The notes: generated by a model not told the origin, from the letters alone. Numbered from the stretch's first letter, positions 19,735 through 29,788 are shown. The stretch: DNA of 64,000 bases from DASCQC01 sp036012865 (GCA_036012865.1 DASCQC010000016.1:62001-126000); one strand, 5' to 3'. Numbers and translations are program-made.

Positions 19735-20884
19735 CCGAATACATCATAAAAACGTTATGGTTCGGGTGGACTTTAATGTCCCCTTGCATCAAGGTAAAAT
19801 TCACAATACTCGACGCATCAGTGCTGCTTTACCAGGGATTCGTAAGCTTTTGAAGAATGGATGCGCTGTGATTTTAGCCACTCATTTAGGAAGACCGGAG
19901 GGAAAAGACCCTTCATTAAGTACTGCGGTGTTGTTGCCTAAATTAAGAGATATGTTAGCAGAAGATATTAGTTTTGTTGATCAATGGCCAGGTTATCGGG
20001 ATTGGGAGAAAGGTAACGTTTATTTATTAGAAAATTTAAGGTTTCATAAAGGTGAGCTAGAATGTGATGATGCCTGGGTTAATGATTCCTTAGAGAATAT
20101 TGATGTTGTTGTCATGGATGCATTTTCATGTGCTCATCGTAAACAGGGTTCAATATGGGGGTGGGTTAATAAAGAGTACACGGTTCCAGGAATACTTTTT
20201 GATCAAGAGGTCAGGGCATTAAAAAAAATTATAGATCATCCGAAGCTCCCGATGATGGCGGTGGTAAGTGGTGCAAAAATTAGCACTAAAACAAAATTAA
20301 TTGAAGTTTTACTAGATCGGGTGGATGTTTTGGTTTTAGGGGGAGGTATTGCCAATACCTTGTTGAAAGCTAAGGGGTATCAGGTAGGGAGGTCTTTAGT
20401 CGATAACGAATTAGTTGATTATGGAAATAAGGTATTAGAAACAGCAAAATCTTTGAAGAAGACAATAATATTGCCAACCGATGTCTGTGTTTTAGGAGCA
20501 GATAAAAATTGCCGTACAGTGAGTGTACATGATATTGATGCAGAGGATACTATTTGTGATATTGGCCAGGAGACTCTTCAGGAAATCATCCAACATTTAA
20601 AGGGTATGAACACAGTTCTTTGGAATGGCCCTTTGGGTTTATTTGAGGATGAAAGGTTTAAAAAAAGCACGGTAGATTTAGCAAGGGCTTTGGCAGATCA
20701 CCCGGGTTGGACTGTGGTGGGCGGAGGCGATACTATAAGTGCACTTGATGCTGAGGGATTGCTTAGCTCAATGAATTATGTTTCAATGGCAGGGGGGGCA
20801 TTTATGAGTTATATTGAACAGCAAGGTCTGCCCAGTGTTACCAAGTTATATGAAAACAAGAAAGCTTTGGAGAAATTTTTATGA
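19724..20884 (+). CDS. pgk: Phosphoglycerate kinase
   Basis: Transfers phosphate between 1,3-bisphosphoglycerate and ADP. Visible motifs: [27 protein letters not shown] and the C-terminal nucleotide loop VGGGDT. Length 386 is normal. The start is GTG, inside the end of gap; the only upstream alternative would extend the overlap. The stop overlaps the pyk ATG by four bases. The [10 protein letters not shown] and VSGAKIST segments are a little divergent from the common DAFGTAHR/GGAKVSDK, but no catalytic residue appears lost. Confidence 0.95.
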   Translation: MHLDRIHHKNVMVRVDFNVPLHQGKIHNTRRISAALPGIRKLLKNGCAVILATHLGRPEGKDPSLSTAVLLPKLRDMLAEDISFVDQWPGYRDWEKGNVYLLENLRFHKGELECDDAWVNDSLENIDVVVMDAFSCAHRKQGSIWGWVNKEYTVPGILFDQEVRALKKIIDHPKLPMMAVVSGAKISTKTKLIEVLLDRVDVLVLGGGIANTLLKAKGYQVGRSLVDNELVDYGNKVLETAKSLKKTIILPTDVCVLGADKNCRTVSVHDIDAEDTICDIGQETLQEIIQHLKGMNTVLWNGPLGLFEDERFKKSTVDLARALADHPGWTVVGGGDTISALDAEGLLSSMNYVSMAGGAFMSYIEQQGLPSVTKLYENKKALEKFL

Positions 20885-22389
20885 GTGATATTCAAGAGTC
20901 TGCTTTTTCGGATAAAGATAATATAGTTAAACAGAAGGGGTTTTGGGCAAATCGACCGTTTTGTAGAACTAAAATTGTCGCAACGCTTGGGCCTAGTGTA
21001 GATGATGAACTATCTATGATGGCTTTGATAGAGGAAGGAGCGGACGTTGCTAGAATTAATTTTTCGCATGGCGAATTAGAAGAGCATGCTCGAAGGGTTC
21101 ATTTGTTTAGGCAGTGCGCAGAAAAGATAGGGCGTGTGGTGGGTGTTATTGCTGATTTGCAGGGGCCAAAACTCCGGATAGGCTCTTTTATCAAAGACAG
21201 TGTTATATTAAAGGAAGGCAATCTATTTTGTTTGGATTTTGACTGTGGTGAGAATGAGGGGGATGAAAAAAGAGTTTCCATTTTTGAAAGGTCATTACTG
21301 AATGATCTTTCCCCAGGGCATGTTTTACTTTTGGATGATGGGGCTGTTAGCTTAGAGGTGATAAAGGTTACTGACCAATTGATTCAATCTAAGGTGCTAA
21401 TAGGTGGAAAATTATCCAACAATAAAGGTTTAAACCTGAAGGGAGGGGGGCTTTCTGCTCCAGCTCTTACCGATAAAGACTATGATGATTTGAGTGAAAT
21501 TGTCAAAATGGATTTTGATTACATAGCTTTATCTTTTGTTAAAAAAGCTCAGGATGTTGTTAAAGCTAGATCTATTTTAGAGGGCAATAAATCTGATATG
21601 GGGATTATTGCTAAATTAGAATGTTCTGAGGTTTTAGAGCATCTTGATGAAATTATTAAAGTATCGGATGGCATTATGGTTGCCCGAGGAGATTTGGCTG
21701 TTGAAATTGGTGCGGCAGCTGTTCCAGTGGCTCAAAAACAGATGATAAAAAGAGCTCGAGAACTTTCCAAACCAGTTATTGTTGCGACCCAAATGATGGA
21801 GTCGATGGTGTATTCAAAAAAACCGACAAGAGCAGAAACTTCTGATGTTGCGAATGCTATTTTAGATGGTGCTGATGCTATTATGATGTCGTCTGAAACA
21901 GCCGTGGGTAATAACCCGGTTTTGGTGGTTAAAACAGCGACAGATATTTGTCTAGAAGTTGAAAAGCATTTAGGTAATTTAACACCCACTTCATTCAAAA
22001 AAGATCACTTTTCATATTTCGATGAAGCGATAGCCATGGCGGCTATTTATACTGCATTAAGGATTGATGTTGCGGCCTTAGTTGCCTTGACAGAGTCAGG
22101 ACAAACGCCTCTTTGGATGTCCAGAGCCAGGTCTGATCTTATCATTTTTGGGTTGAGTCGATCCATTCGGTCTTGTCGAAAAATGACGTTGTTTCGAGGA
22201 GTTATTCCTGTCTATTTTGACTCCAATAAAAGACAATCACACCGGCATGCGCACGAAGGGTTGAATTTATTACATGATTTGGGTTATTTGTCTCTAGGAG
22301 ATCATGTTATAGTAACCAAAGGGGATAAGGTTGGTTGTATAGGTCAATCGAATACGTTAAAAATCATGAAGGTGGAAAAGAATGGGTAG
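20881..22389 (+). CDS. pyk: Pyruvate kinase
   Basis: Last step of glycolysis. The N-terminal TKIVATLGPS, the catalytic-loop MVARGDLAVEIG (~273) and KPVIVATQMMESM (~297) are intact, followed by the C-terminal regulatory domain. Length 502 includes about 29 extra residues before the barrel. The ATG overlaps the pgk stop (ATGA), and its own 3' end overlaps the next small gene by eight bases. No aldolase gene follows in this window. Confidence 0.96.
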   Translation: MSDIQESAFSDKDNIVKQKGFWANRPFCRTKIVATLGPSVDDELSMMALIEEGADVARINFSHGELEEHARRVHLFRQCAEKIGRVVGVIADLQGPKLRIGSFIKDSVILKEGNLFCLDFDCGENEGDEKRVSIFERSLLNDLSPGHVLLLDDGAVSLEVIKVTDQLIQSKVLIGGKLSNNKGLNLKGGGLSAPALTDKDYDDLSEIVKMDFDYIALSFVKKAQDVVKARSILEGNKSDMGIIAKLECSEVLEHLDEIIKVSDGIMVARGDLAVEIGAAAVPVAQKQMIKRARELSKPVIVATQMMESMVYSKKPTRAETSDVANAILDGADAIMMSSETAVGNNPVLVVKTATDICLEVEKHLGNLTPTSFKKDHFSYFDEAIAMAAIYTALRIDVAALVALTESGQTPLWMSRARSDLIIFGLSRSIRSCRKMTLFRGVIPVYFDSNKRQSHRHAHEGLNLLHDLGYLSLGDHVIVTKGDKVGCIGQSNTLKIMKVEKNG

Positions 22390-22576
22390 TTGGAGTGAAA
22401 TACTTTTTATTTTATTAGCCTTGTTTTTAGGGTATTCTCTTTATCGGTCCGTCAAGCATAACCCGGAGCTTTACAGTTCTGAGAATATGCATAAAAGTTT
22501 GTGGACAGTGGGGCTGTTATCGTTGGGTCTCATGGCGTTTATAGGGGTATGTGTATTGATGTTGAGGGCAGGGTAA
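22382..22576 (+). CDS. Small two-helix membrane protein
   Basis: Sixty-four residues with two hydrophobic helices (ILFILLALFLGYSLY and VGLLSLGLMAFIGVCVLML) and a short polar loop between them. It overlaps pyk by eight bases and its TAA overlaps the next ATG (TAATG). Embedded between pyk and the DUF47/pit genes with overlaps on both sides, it is likely real and cotranslated. I do not recognise a family; a helper of the phosphate transporter next door is only a guess. Confidence 0.65.
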   Translation: MGSWSEILFILLALFLGYSLYRSVKHNPELYSSENMHKSLWTVGLLSLGLMAFIGVCVLMLRAG

Positions 22577-23283
22577 TGTGGCCATTTAATCGACATAAGA
22601 AAAAAGATTCGATCAGTTCTTTATGGGGTGTTTTAGAGGGGTCCCCGTTTTATTTGTTACGGAAACATATGAAAGCTTCAGTGAGTTGTTGTTCTTCATT
22701 GGATCTATTTATGCAGGCAGCTTTTGAGGGGGATTGGGAATTAGCAAAAAAACATCAATTAGAGGTGATCAGAATGGAACTGGTTGCAGATCGTTTGAAG
22801 AATAAACTAAAACTACATATGCACAAAGGTTTGTTGTTACCTGTTTCTCGATCTGATTTACTATCCATTCTCACGGCTCAAGATAATATTGCTAATACAG
22901 TCAAGGATATTGTGGGAATTATTTATGGCAGACGGATGAGCTTTCCTATGGAGATACGCAATCACCTTACCAGCTTTTATAAAACATCTATTTTAGCTTG
23001 TAATCAAGCTCATGAAATTGTTGATGAAATCAGTGACCTTTTTCAATCAGGTTTTAGTGCCAAGATGATTCAATCGACGGAAGATATGATATCTAAACTG
23101 GATGAGATTGAAGAAAAAACAGACCTGATTCAAATTGAAGTGAGAAAGGTGCTCTTTGAGCATGAATCTAACATGCCTCCGGTTGATGTGGTATTTCTAT
23201 ATCAAGTGATACAGGATATTGGGCATCTTGCGGATTGGGCTCAGAGGGTTGGTGCGAAATTGTTATTGTTATTAGCTAGATAG
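22576..23283 (+). CDS. DUF47 PhoU-like protein
   Basis: A helical cytoplasmic protein of the DUF47 (PhoU-related) family, generally found beside Pit-type phosphate transporters and thought to modulate them. It opens with a basic stretch (MWPFNRHKKK), then has helix-rich PhoU-like repeats with acidic metal-binding-type residues (DNIANTVKDIVGIIYGRRM, EEKTDLIQIEVRKVLFE). I take ATG 22576, which overlaps the previous stop, giving 235 residues; the longer reading from 22501 lies inside the upstream gene. pit follows 31 bases later. Confidence 0.85.
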   Translation: MWPFNRHKKKDSISSLWGVLEGSPFYLLRKHMKASVSCCSSLDLFMQAAFEGDWELAKKHQLEVIRMELVADRLKNKLKLHMHKGLLLPVSRSDLLSILTAQDNIANTVKDIVGIIYGRRMSFPMEIRNHLTSFYKTSILACNQAHEIVDEISDLFQSGFSAKMIQSTEDMISKLDEIEEKTDLIQIEVRKVLFEHESNMPPVDVVFLYQVIQDIGHLADWAQRVGAKLLLLLAR

Positions 23284-23314
23284 TTGGTTTTCGAATGAAT
23301 TCTAAGAGAGAGAA

Positions 23315-24565
23315 ATGTTAGCAGATCCTATTTTAATTGTTGCTGTTATTTCAGGGTTTTTAATGGCGTGTTCTATTGGTGCTAATGATGTTGCCAATGC
23401 GATGGGTACCACAGTGGGTTCAAAAACTCTGACAGTGAAACAAGCCATTTTATTGGCAGCTATTTTTGAAGCATTGGGTGCTATTTTAGCGGGAGGTCAA
23501 GTGACGACCACTCTCAGAGAGGGGTTAATTGATACACATGCTTTTATGGTAGATCCAGATGCCTTGGTGTGGGGCATGTTAGCTTCACTTTGGTCATCAG
23601 GTACTTGGTTGATTTTGGCAACCTATTTTGGTTGGCCGGTGTCAACAACACACACCATTGTTGGAGCAGTGCTTGGTTTTAGTTTTCTTGCACTAGGAGT
23701 GGATGGTATTCATTGGCATATGGCGGGTGTTATTGCCATCTCGTGGGTGGTTGCCCCAATTCTTTCTGCAGGGGCCGCATTTTTGTTGTTTAAAATGTTA
23801 CAAAAGAGCATCTATAATGGAAGAGACCCTAGAGAAAGTCTTAGTCGAGTACTTCCTGTTTTGGTGTTTTTTAGTCATTATTTTATTGTTCTTATGATTT
23901 TGAATAAAGGTTTAAAACCTTTAGGCTTGCATATTCTATTTTGGCAACAGCAAGTGATAGCTTGTACCATTGCAACTATCGGAGCAATCGTTGCTTATCG
24001 ATTATTTATTAAATTAATTCAGCAATATTCAAGTGAGGATCATCATAAGATTTTTAAGGTTATTGAGAAAGTTTTTGGCATATTGGCTATTTTTTCGGCG
24101 GCTGTTTTAGCCTTTGCGCATGGATCTAATGATGTTGCGAATGCTATTGGGCCACTCGCAACAATAGTAGACGTACTTCGGTTTGGCTATGTTATTCCTT
24201 CAAATAAGTTGCCACTTTGGGTTGTTTTATTGGGTTCGTCTGGTGTGGTGGTTGGTTTAGCCGTATACGGTTATCGTATTATGGAGACGGTGGGTAAAAG
24301 AATTACTTATTTATCGCCCTCAAGAAGTTTTTCTGCACAGTTAACAGCTGGCATGATGGTTCTTAGTGCTTCAGCTTTAGGCTACCCTGTTTCAACCACT
24401 CAGATATTAGTTGGCTCTGTTGTAGGAGTTGGTTTTGCTGGAGGTATTGAGGCGCTTAATCTTAAAGTAGTGAGAAGTATTTTCTTATCGTGGATGATTA
24501 CTATTCCTGTGGGGAGTATTCTATCGATGGGGTATTATAAACTATTTGAAAAGGTTTGGGGTTAA
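23315..24565 (+). CDS. pit: Inorganic phosphate transporter, Pit family
   Basis: A low-affinity phosphate/metal-phosphate symporter of the inner membrane. The two inverted family signatures are clear: GANDVANAMGT (~22-32) and GSNDVANAIGP (~270-280). Two PVSTTxT/Q motifs (WPVSTTHTIVGA and YPVSTTQILVGS) mark the repeats. About ten hydrophobic segments, 416 residues. GAGAGA is just before the ATG. It pairs with the DUF47 gene upstream; its stop overlaps the apaH ATG. Confidence 0.94.
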   Translation: MLADPILIVAVISGFLMACSIGANDVANAMGTTVGSKTLTVKQAILLAAIFEALGAILAGGQVTTTLREGLIDTHAFMVDPDALVWGMLASLWSSGTWLILATYFGWPVSTTHTIVGAVLGFSFLALGVDGIHWHMAGVIAISWVVAPILSAGAAFLLFKMLQKSIYNGRDPRESLSRVLPVLVFFSHYFIVLMILNKGLKPLGLHILFWQQQVIACTIATIGAIVAYRLFIKLIQQYSSEDHHKIFKVIEKVFGILAIFSAAVLAFAHGSNDVANAIGPLATIVDVLRFGYVIPSNKLPLWVVLLGSSGVVVGLAVYGYRIMETVGKRITYLSPSRSFSAQLTAGMMVLSASALGYPVSTTQILVGSVVGVGFAGGIEALNLKVVRSIFLSWMITIPVGSILSMGYYKLFEKVWG

Positions 24566-25425
24566 TGACTACCTATGTTATTGGTGATGTTCATGGGTGT
24601 TATCGCAGTTTGTTATCACTCTTGGAGGCTATTCATTATAACCCTGATGAAGATGAGTTATTGTTTTTAGGTGATTTAGTCAATAAGGGGCCTTCGTCAT
24701 TGGAGGTTTTAAAACTAGTTCGAAGCCTCCCTAAAGCCAAATCAGTTTTAGGTAATCATGAGTTTCATTTGCTGTTAGCCTACGATAGTTATCATGAGAA
24801 AAAAAGTATGGGTTCTTCGAAATGCCTTCAACCTATACTAGAGGACGTTGATAGTGAAGATCTTATTCACTGGGTTCGCTCATGGCCACTTGTTTTATAT
24901 GAAAAAAAACACCATGCGTTGTTGTTTCATGCTGCCGTTGATCCAGTATGGAAGCTTGATGATATTCTGAAATATTCTGCTGAAGTCAGTGAATTTCTTG
25001 GCAGCGATCATTGGAGAGAGTTAATTAAGAATAAAAATATTCAGCAAGGCCACAGAGTTTGGAGGAATGATTTTACGTCTATGGACCGGTTGTATACACT
25101 AGTGAATATTATAACTCGAGGTCGATATTGGTCTTTGGTTGACCAAGCTTATGATTTTCATTGTATATTAACTCCCGGAGACCAGCCTATTTCTTTATTG
25201 CCTTGGTATGAATTAAAGCGTCAACATGATAAGTCTTTAAAATTAATTTTTGGCCATTGGGCTTCATTGAAAGGCAGTATTCAAACAGATCGTTTGGTTG
25301 CTTTAGATGGTGGTTGTGTCTGGGGAGGTAAGCTTTTGGCTTATAATATGACGACTAATAGGGTTGTTTCGGTTGAGGTTCTCCCAGAAGAAGTCTATGA
25401 AAGGAAAAAAAATGGAAATCAATGA
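24565..25425 (+). CDS. apaH: Symmetrical diadenosine tetraphosphatase
   Basis: Splits Ap4A into two ADP. Metallophosphoesterase motifs in order: GDVHGC, GDLVNKGP, LGNHEFH, and the later FGHWAS and ALDGGCVWGG that mark ApaH. I start at ATG 24565 (overlapping the pit stop, TAATG) because MTTYVIGDVHG is the family opening; an upstream TTG adds three residues. 286 residues is usual. The last 14 bases overlap rpiA. Confidence 0.94.
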   Translation: MTTYVIGDVHGCYRSLLSLLEAIHYNPDEDELLFLGDLVNKGPSSLEVLKLVRSLPKAKSVLGNHEFHLLLAYDSYHEKKSMGSSKCLQPILEDVDSEDLIHWVRSWPLVLYEKKHHALLFHAAVDPVWKLDDILKYSAEVSEFLGSDHWRELIKNKNIQQGHRVWRNDFTSMDRLYTLVNIITRGRYWSLVDQAYDFHCILTPGDQPISLLPWYELKRQHDKSLKLIFGHWASLKGSIQTDRLVALDGGCVWGGKLLAYNMTTNRVVSVEVLPEEVYERKKNGNQ

Positions 25426-26074
25426 AAGAAAACGTTTAGCTGCTTTACACTCACTTAAACATGTTCCTGATGAGGGAGTTTTAGGGGTAGGAACAGGGTC
25501 TACTGTGAACTATTTTATTGAAGGCTTGGCTAAAAATCCAGCACAACCTGATAGCATTGTCTCCTCTTCTCAACAAACGACTGATTTGTTAAGACAGAAC
25601 GGTTATGACCCTTTGGATATTAATCAAGTGACTCAAATAGATGTGTATGTAGATGGCGCTGATTTTGTTAATCAAAAGGGAGTCTGCATTAAAGGTGCCG
25701 GAGGAGCCATGACTCGTGAGAAATTACTGGCTGCTATGTCAAAGACTTTTATTTGTATTATTGATGATTCTAAATTATGCACAACCTTTCCAGAGGATGC
25801 TGTTATTCCTGTTGAGGTGTTAGTTGAGGCTCGAAGTTTTGTTGCTAGAGAGATCACGAAGAAAGGAGGCTTTCCTCTGCTAAGAGAGGGGTTTATATCA
25901 GACAATGGTAACCCTGTTTTAGATGTTTATGAGCTTGATTTGTTAAATTTAGAAAAGACGACGCATTGGTTAGATCGGATATGCGGTGTTGTGGGCCATG
26001 GTTTATTTTTTGACCAGAAGGCAGCTAGACTCATTATAGGTAGAGAAAAACAAGTCGAAGAACTAAATTTTTAA
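25412..26074 (+). CDS. rpiA: Ribose-5-phosphate isomerase A
   Basis: Interconverts ribose-5-phosphate and ribulose-5-phosphate. Family motifs: GVGTGSTVNYFIE (~27), YVDGADFVN (~80) and KGAGGAMTREK (~95) with the catalytic Asp and Lys. I start at ATG 25412 (AAAGGA upstream); the reading from 25364 only adds residues inside apaH. 220 residues matches the usual length. It closes the block that began with tkt. Confidence 0.95.
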   Translation: MEINERKRLAALHSLKHVPDEGVLGVGTGSTVNYFIEGLAKNPAQPDSIVSSSQQTTDLLRQNGYDPLDINQVTQIDVYVDGADFVNQKGVCIKGAGGAMTREKLLAAMSKTFICIIDDSKLCTTFPEDAVIPVEVLVEARSFVAREITKKGGFPLLREGFISDNGNPVLDVYELDLLNLEKTTHWLDRICGVVGHGLFFDQKAARLIIGREKQVEELNF

Positions 26075-26108
26075 GCGACCTTTTTCTGATGAATATTATA
26101 AGCGATTG

Positions 26109-26543
26109 CTAAGAGACGGGAGATAGCTCTTTCATGGGCTTGCGATTGTCAAAATCATCTTCCTGGTAATGCCAATGACAACGAGGTTGTTCTCCAGAAA
26201 CCCATGATAGAATGATCTCTTTATTATTATGTTGACTATGCCAATGAATAATTCCTTTTTCAATATTGATGAGTAGGCAACCTTGATCTTTCAATATATC
26301 AATTTCATTCTGTACAGTAGAAAGCATGATTTTTAAACTTGAGATAGTATCAATAGATTCATTATCGTATTCATCCATATCGTCCATATTATTATGAAAC
26401 TTAATGTTTTTAGTTCGTAAGGTTTTAAGGCAATTTTGTATGAGTATATTGAGCTGTTGTATCCGAATAAGTTTTGCTTTAACTTCCGGAATCATTTGCT
26501 CAGCTGATTCATAGTTAACATGTCTGCGATTAATATTAATCAT
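26109..26543 (-). CDS. DUF2203 family protein
   Basis: An N-terminal helical coiled region is followed by the family's C-terminal core: GCLLINIEKGIIHW (~89), then ILSWVSGEQPRCHWHYQEDDF, the K-G-(I/L)-x-D/H... and W-x-x-G-E-P-x pattern of DUF2203. GAGG is nine bases before ATG 26543; an ATG five codons earlier lacks a good site. 144 residues. The biochemical role of the family is unknown. It is convergent with rpiA. Confidence 0.7.
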   Translation of the reverse strand: MININRRHVNYESAEQMIPEVKAKLIRIQQLNILIQNCLKTLRTKNIKFHNNMDDMDEYDNESIDTISSLKIMLSTVQNEIDILKDQGCLLINIEKGIIHWHSQHNNKEIILSWVSGEQPRCHWHYQEDDFDNRKPMKELSPVS

Positions 26544-26807
26544 GGGATTATTCCTCATTTACTTGATCTTTTTATAACTTTTTATGGGCATTGTCAATAT
26601 CTAATGTTACATATTTATTTTTAAATCGATGTTTTTAATTGTTTTTATGGATATATTGCATTCAGCAGTTTTTTTGCAGACATCGATGATATGTGTAAAA
26701 ATATATTGATTTTAGCGTGAAATGTCTTTATATTTACGCTTTATCGTGAGATAATTTAAAAATTAGTGCTAATAATTACTTTTTACGTACATTATGGGGG
26801 GTGTTGA

Positions 26808-29699
26808 GTGGAAGTTGCTATAATTCAGGAATATTTAAGATTAAAAAAATTATTAAAGGAAGGTTTTGTACCTGACAAAAAATTAACTCATTTTTGTACA
26901 GAACTATTTTCCAATAAAGGTATGCCTTGTAAGGGCGATATTGTCCTTAATAGTGAGCTTTCATGGAAGGCATATAAGTATTTTCATGGTACAAATAACA
27001 AGGAGATTTCGGCTACAATATCAAACCTTATCACTCAGAAAAAAACTACCATTTTTTGGACACTCATTGAAAATTTTTTGGAAGAAAGCAATGACAAAGA
27101 ATTTAATTTTAATTGGACAACATTGCTTGGAAGCTTAGAGAGGGCTACTCGTTCTTATAATAATTTTTTAGTGTTAGATAACCTACAATATCTTATTGAA
27201 TATGAGGGCAATGAATTTATAAAAAACGTTCTAAAAGAGGTTGATCTTAAGGATAAAGAAAGCCTTGATAGCAGTTTGATTGATGCTTTAAGTAATGAAA
27301 TAAAAAGAAGGGGGATAAAGGATGCTAGGATTGAGTTATCTTTAGTCAACATAAAGCATTTGTATTTACATCAAAGGATGAGTGAAGTCTGGGCAACACT
27401 GTCTATAATTCATCCAGATTATAAGTATGATGCAATTAATCATAAGGTTTTTATTCTTTTTGATACTTGTTTGGTAGACTATTCAACGTTTACAGTCAAC
27501 GATTCTCTTCTTAACTTATCTAAAGTACCTGGTGTTCATTTAGGTGCAAGCCGTGAAACAGTACAAGAAATTACAAATACAAGTACTAAAAATAGTCCGG
27601 CTAAGTCAAAAATATTTCAGCAGAGACAAGGTGTTTCTTTGGAAGTCAGCCCAATTGTGGATGCCCTCTTGAAGGAGGGTGGTGATTTATTGATGAGCTC
27701 TATAGAGGGTCATGAGTCTTTTAAAAATTTACGTACTATCGCTTTCGAAGATAATGATTTAAATGTTGCTAGTCTTGAAATTAAGCGGATGGCAAACACT
27801 ATTCTAGACCTTATGTACAATCACATTGAAGGCAAGAAAAATAGCGCTAAAGCTGTTGCTGGATATCAAGCTGCTCTTGATCGTATTGTACACATAAAAA
27901 CACTCCCTTTTACAGGTTCTACAACCTTGGTACACATCATTGATCAGATCAAAAGAGATTTTGATCGAAAAAAAGTTATTCCAGTTTTTACTCAATTTAT
28001 GAGTCAGCATAATTTAAGCTTTCAAAGTGATAGGAAAGATTTTGAACAATATATTAAGGGGTTATTTGACCGTGTAACACCAGAAGATATATTGCGTTTT
28101 GAAGATAATTATAACTCTAAAGCCACTCAAATCGACGGGGAGAAAGAGGTTGCTGAGAGTGAGATTAATGCTTATTATCATGGCATATTCGATCACTTTG
28201 TTGCTGATGAAGCTAGGAATGTTTTTGACCAGGCTATGAAGGAGAATACAGGTATTGATATCAAGCCTAGTTCTTTTTGTTTACAAGAGCTTCCTGCTGG
28301 CATAACCGATTTTATTGAGAAAAAGCTGGGATTAGGTGCTCTCCCTTCTCGGGATAACACATACCTTTCTCGATGTTACACCAAGAACACTAATCCGAGC
28401 TTTACAACACTTTCATTGAAAGATGATTCGTTAGAAGATCGGCGTGCTAAATTTTTGACTACGTTGAGAGAAAAATGGAGCGTAAAGTGGACTAATATGC
28501 ATTTAAGAATGCAAGTGTATAACAAATCTCAATTAGACTTGGGAAAAGAGGATGTTTTAAGCAGCTTGAAAGGTGGTTTAAAAGGTCATACGAATTATGA
28601 TTTAAGGGGTTTAAGGTCTCACTTGGGTAATAGATCTCCTGATCTTATAGAAATCTCAAAAGAAGAAAGTATGATGACCTTGCAAGCTAGGGGTGTTAAG
28701 GATATTGATAAAAATAAGATAGAGCAGAGACTTAAAACTGCGAGTCAAAGAAGGGATGCATTTCAGGTTAAGTTTCAGAGTTTTATTAATGGGATGAAGT
28801 TTGAAGTTAATGGAATGAAATTAAATGTTGCTGGGATGGAAGGAAATGACTTTGATGCTAATGATTTTTTAATGCTTTATTCAGCATGCAAACGTGGGCT
28901 TCCTTTAGTGACGGTTAATACCAAAATTATGAAACAGTGGTTAGATTTTTTTGGACCAGCTTTTGCGCTTTTATCTATCGATTCTGGGGGGCCTAAAATC
29001 ATTCATCCCAATCAGTTTTTAACAGACTACCATTCTCACCGAGAAGTTTCTAAATTTTTGGAAACTAAGTTTAGAGTGAGCGCTGATGATATTAGTGAAT
29101 ACATTTATTCAAAAGCAGTTGATGATTATAGCGATTTTATGACTAAGCATTTGACTCAAGGTTTAGATGAAACTATTTCAGAAGTTGCAAAAACATCAAT
29201 TCAGACACTAGGTCGCTATTTAGTTCATCATTCAATCATTGAGAATACTACTTGTACGGATGTCACTAGTTTATCTAAAGTGCTCACAACTAAGGTTAAA
29301 GATGCCAGTCATAAGTTTGAAGTGATTAATATGATATCAGATATTATGCAATCTAAGGGAATATTGACGGAGTGTAGGCGGTTAGCAAAAATCTCAAAAA
29401 AAGTGGAAATTTCACCCAAGAGCCCAGTATGTTTAAGCCCCACCAGGAAGAAGACTCCCACCGAATGTCCAGGATCAGACGGTAGAAAAGGCGCAAAACT
29501 TCTTTTTACTCCTCCATCTTCCCCTTCGAAGCGACAGCCTCTTAGTGATCCAAGGAATAAAAAAGCAAAAGATGATGAGTTGTATCCTTATAATTTTCCT
29601 GTAAATGTAAACAAGAAACTTTTTGCATTCTCTGATGAATCTGGGGTTTTACACCCCCGAACATTCCCTCTGGATGAGGGTAAAATACTCGTAAGATAA
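26808..29699 (+). CDS. 963-residue orphan protein with SP/TP-rich basic tail
   Basis: No family recognised. The start is GTG 26808 with a GGGGGG run about ten bases upstream. Residues 1-860 are mostly polar helices, with no signal peptide or membrane span. The last 100 residues look disordered and eukaryote-like: two full CDK-type sites (SPTRK at 877, SPSKR at ~905), further SP/TP pairs (SPKSP, TPPSSP), and a bipartite-like basic pair KR (908-909)...KKAK (918-921). It stands alone between intergenic gaps, preceded by an AT-rich promoter region. Host-nucleus targeting after secretion is a hypothesis. A decayed copy of its last codons lies just beyond the stop. Confidence 0.8.
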   Translation: MEVAIIQEYLRLKKLLKEGFVPDKKLTHFCTELFSNKGMPCKGDIVLNSELSWKAYKYFHGTNNKEISATISNLITQKKTTIFWTLIENFLEESNDKEFNFNWTTLLGSLERATRSYNNFLVLDNLQYLIEYEGNEFIKNVLKEVDLKDKESLDSSLIDALSNEIKRRGIKDARIELSLVNIKHLYLHQRMSEVWATLSIIHPDYKYDAINHKVFILFDTCLVDYSTFTVNDSLLNLSKVPGVHLGASRETVQEITNTSTKNSPAKSKIFQQRQGVSLEVSPIVDALLKEGGDLLMSSIEGHESFKNLRTIAFEDNDLNVASLEIKRMANTILDLMYNHIEGKKNSAKAVAGYQAALDRIVHIKTLPFTGSTTLVHIIDQIKRDFDRKKVIPVFTQFMSQHNLSFQSDRKDFEQYIKGLFDRVTPEDILRFEDNYNSKATQIDGEKEVAESEINAYYHGIFDHFVADEARNVFDQAMKENTGIDIKPSSFCLQELPAGITDFIEKKLGLGALPSRDNTYLSRCYTKNTNPSFTTLSLKDDSLEDRRAKFLTTLREKWSVKWTNMHLRMQVYNKSQLDLGKEDVLSSLKGGLKGHTNYDLRGLRSHLGNRSPDLIEISKEESMMTLQARGVKDIDKNKIEQRLKTASQRRDAFQVKFQSFINGMKFEVNGMKLNVAGMEGNDFDANDFLMLYSACKRGLPLVTVNTKIMKQWLDFFGPAFALLSIDSGGPKIIHPNQFLTDYHSHREVSKFLETKFRVSADDISEYIYSKAVDDYSDFMTKHLTQGLDETISEVAKTSIQTLGRYLVHHSIIENTTCTDVTSLSKVLTTKVKDASHKFEVINMISDIMQSKGILTECRRLAKISKKVEISPKSPVCLSPTRKKTPTECPGSDGRKGAKLLFTPPSSPSKRQPLSDPRNKKAKDDELYPYNFPVNVNKKLFAFSDESGVLHPRTFPLDEGKILVR

Positions 29700-29788
29700 T
29701 ATTTGAGCCTTCTAACGGAGCCAGGGTTCTAAGGTGTTTACCCCCCCAATCCCCTGAGGATGAGGCGAAAATACTTGTAAGGTCTTGA
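29646..29788 (+). repeat. Imperfect duplication of the orphan's 3' end
   Basis: Copy 1 (about 29646-29696, inside the gene) and copy 2 (about 29735-29785, after the stop) share a long stretch, GGATGAGG..AAAATACT.GTAAG. Copy 2, read one base back, encodes CLPPQSPEDEAKILVRS then TGA, matching the true C terminus LHPRTFPLDEGKILVR. That frame is open from 29684 across the genuine stop. Confidence 0.75.
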
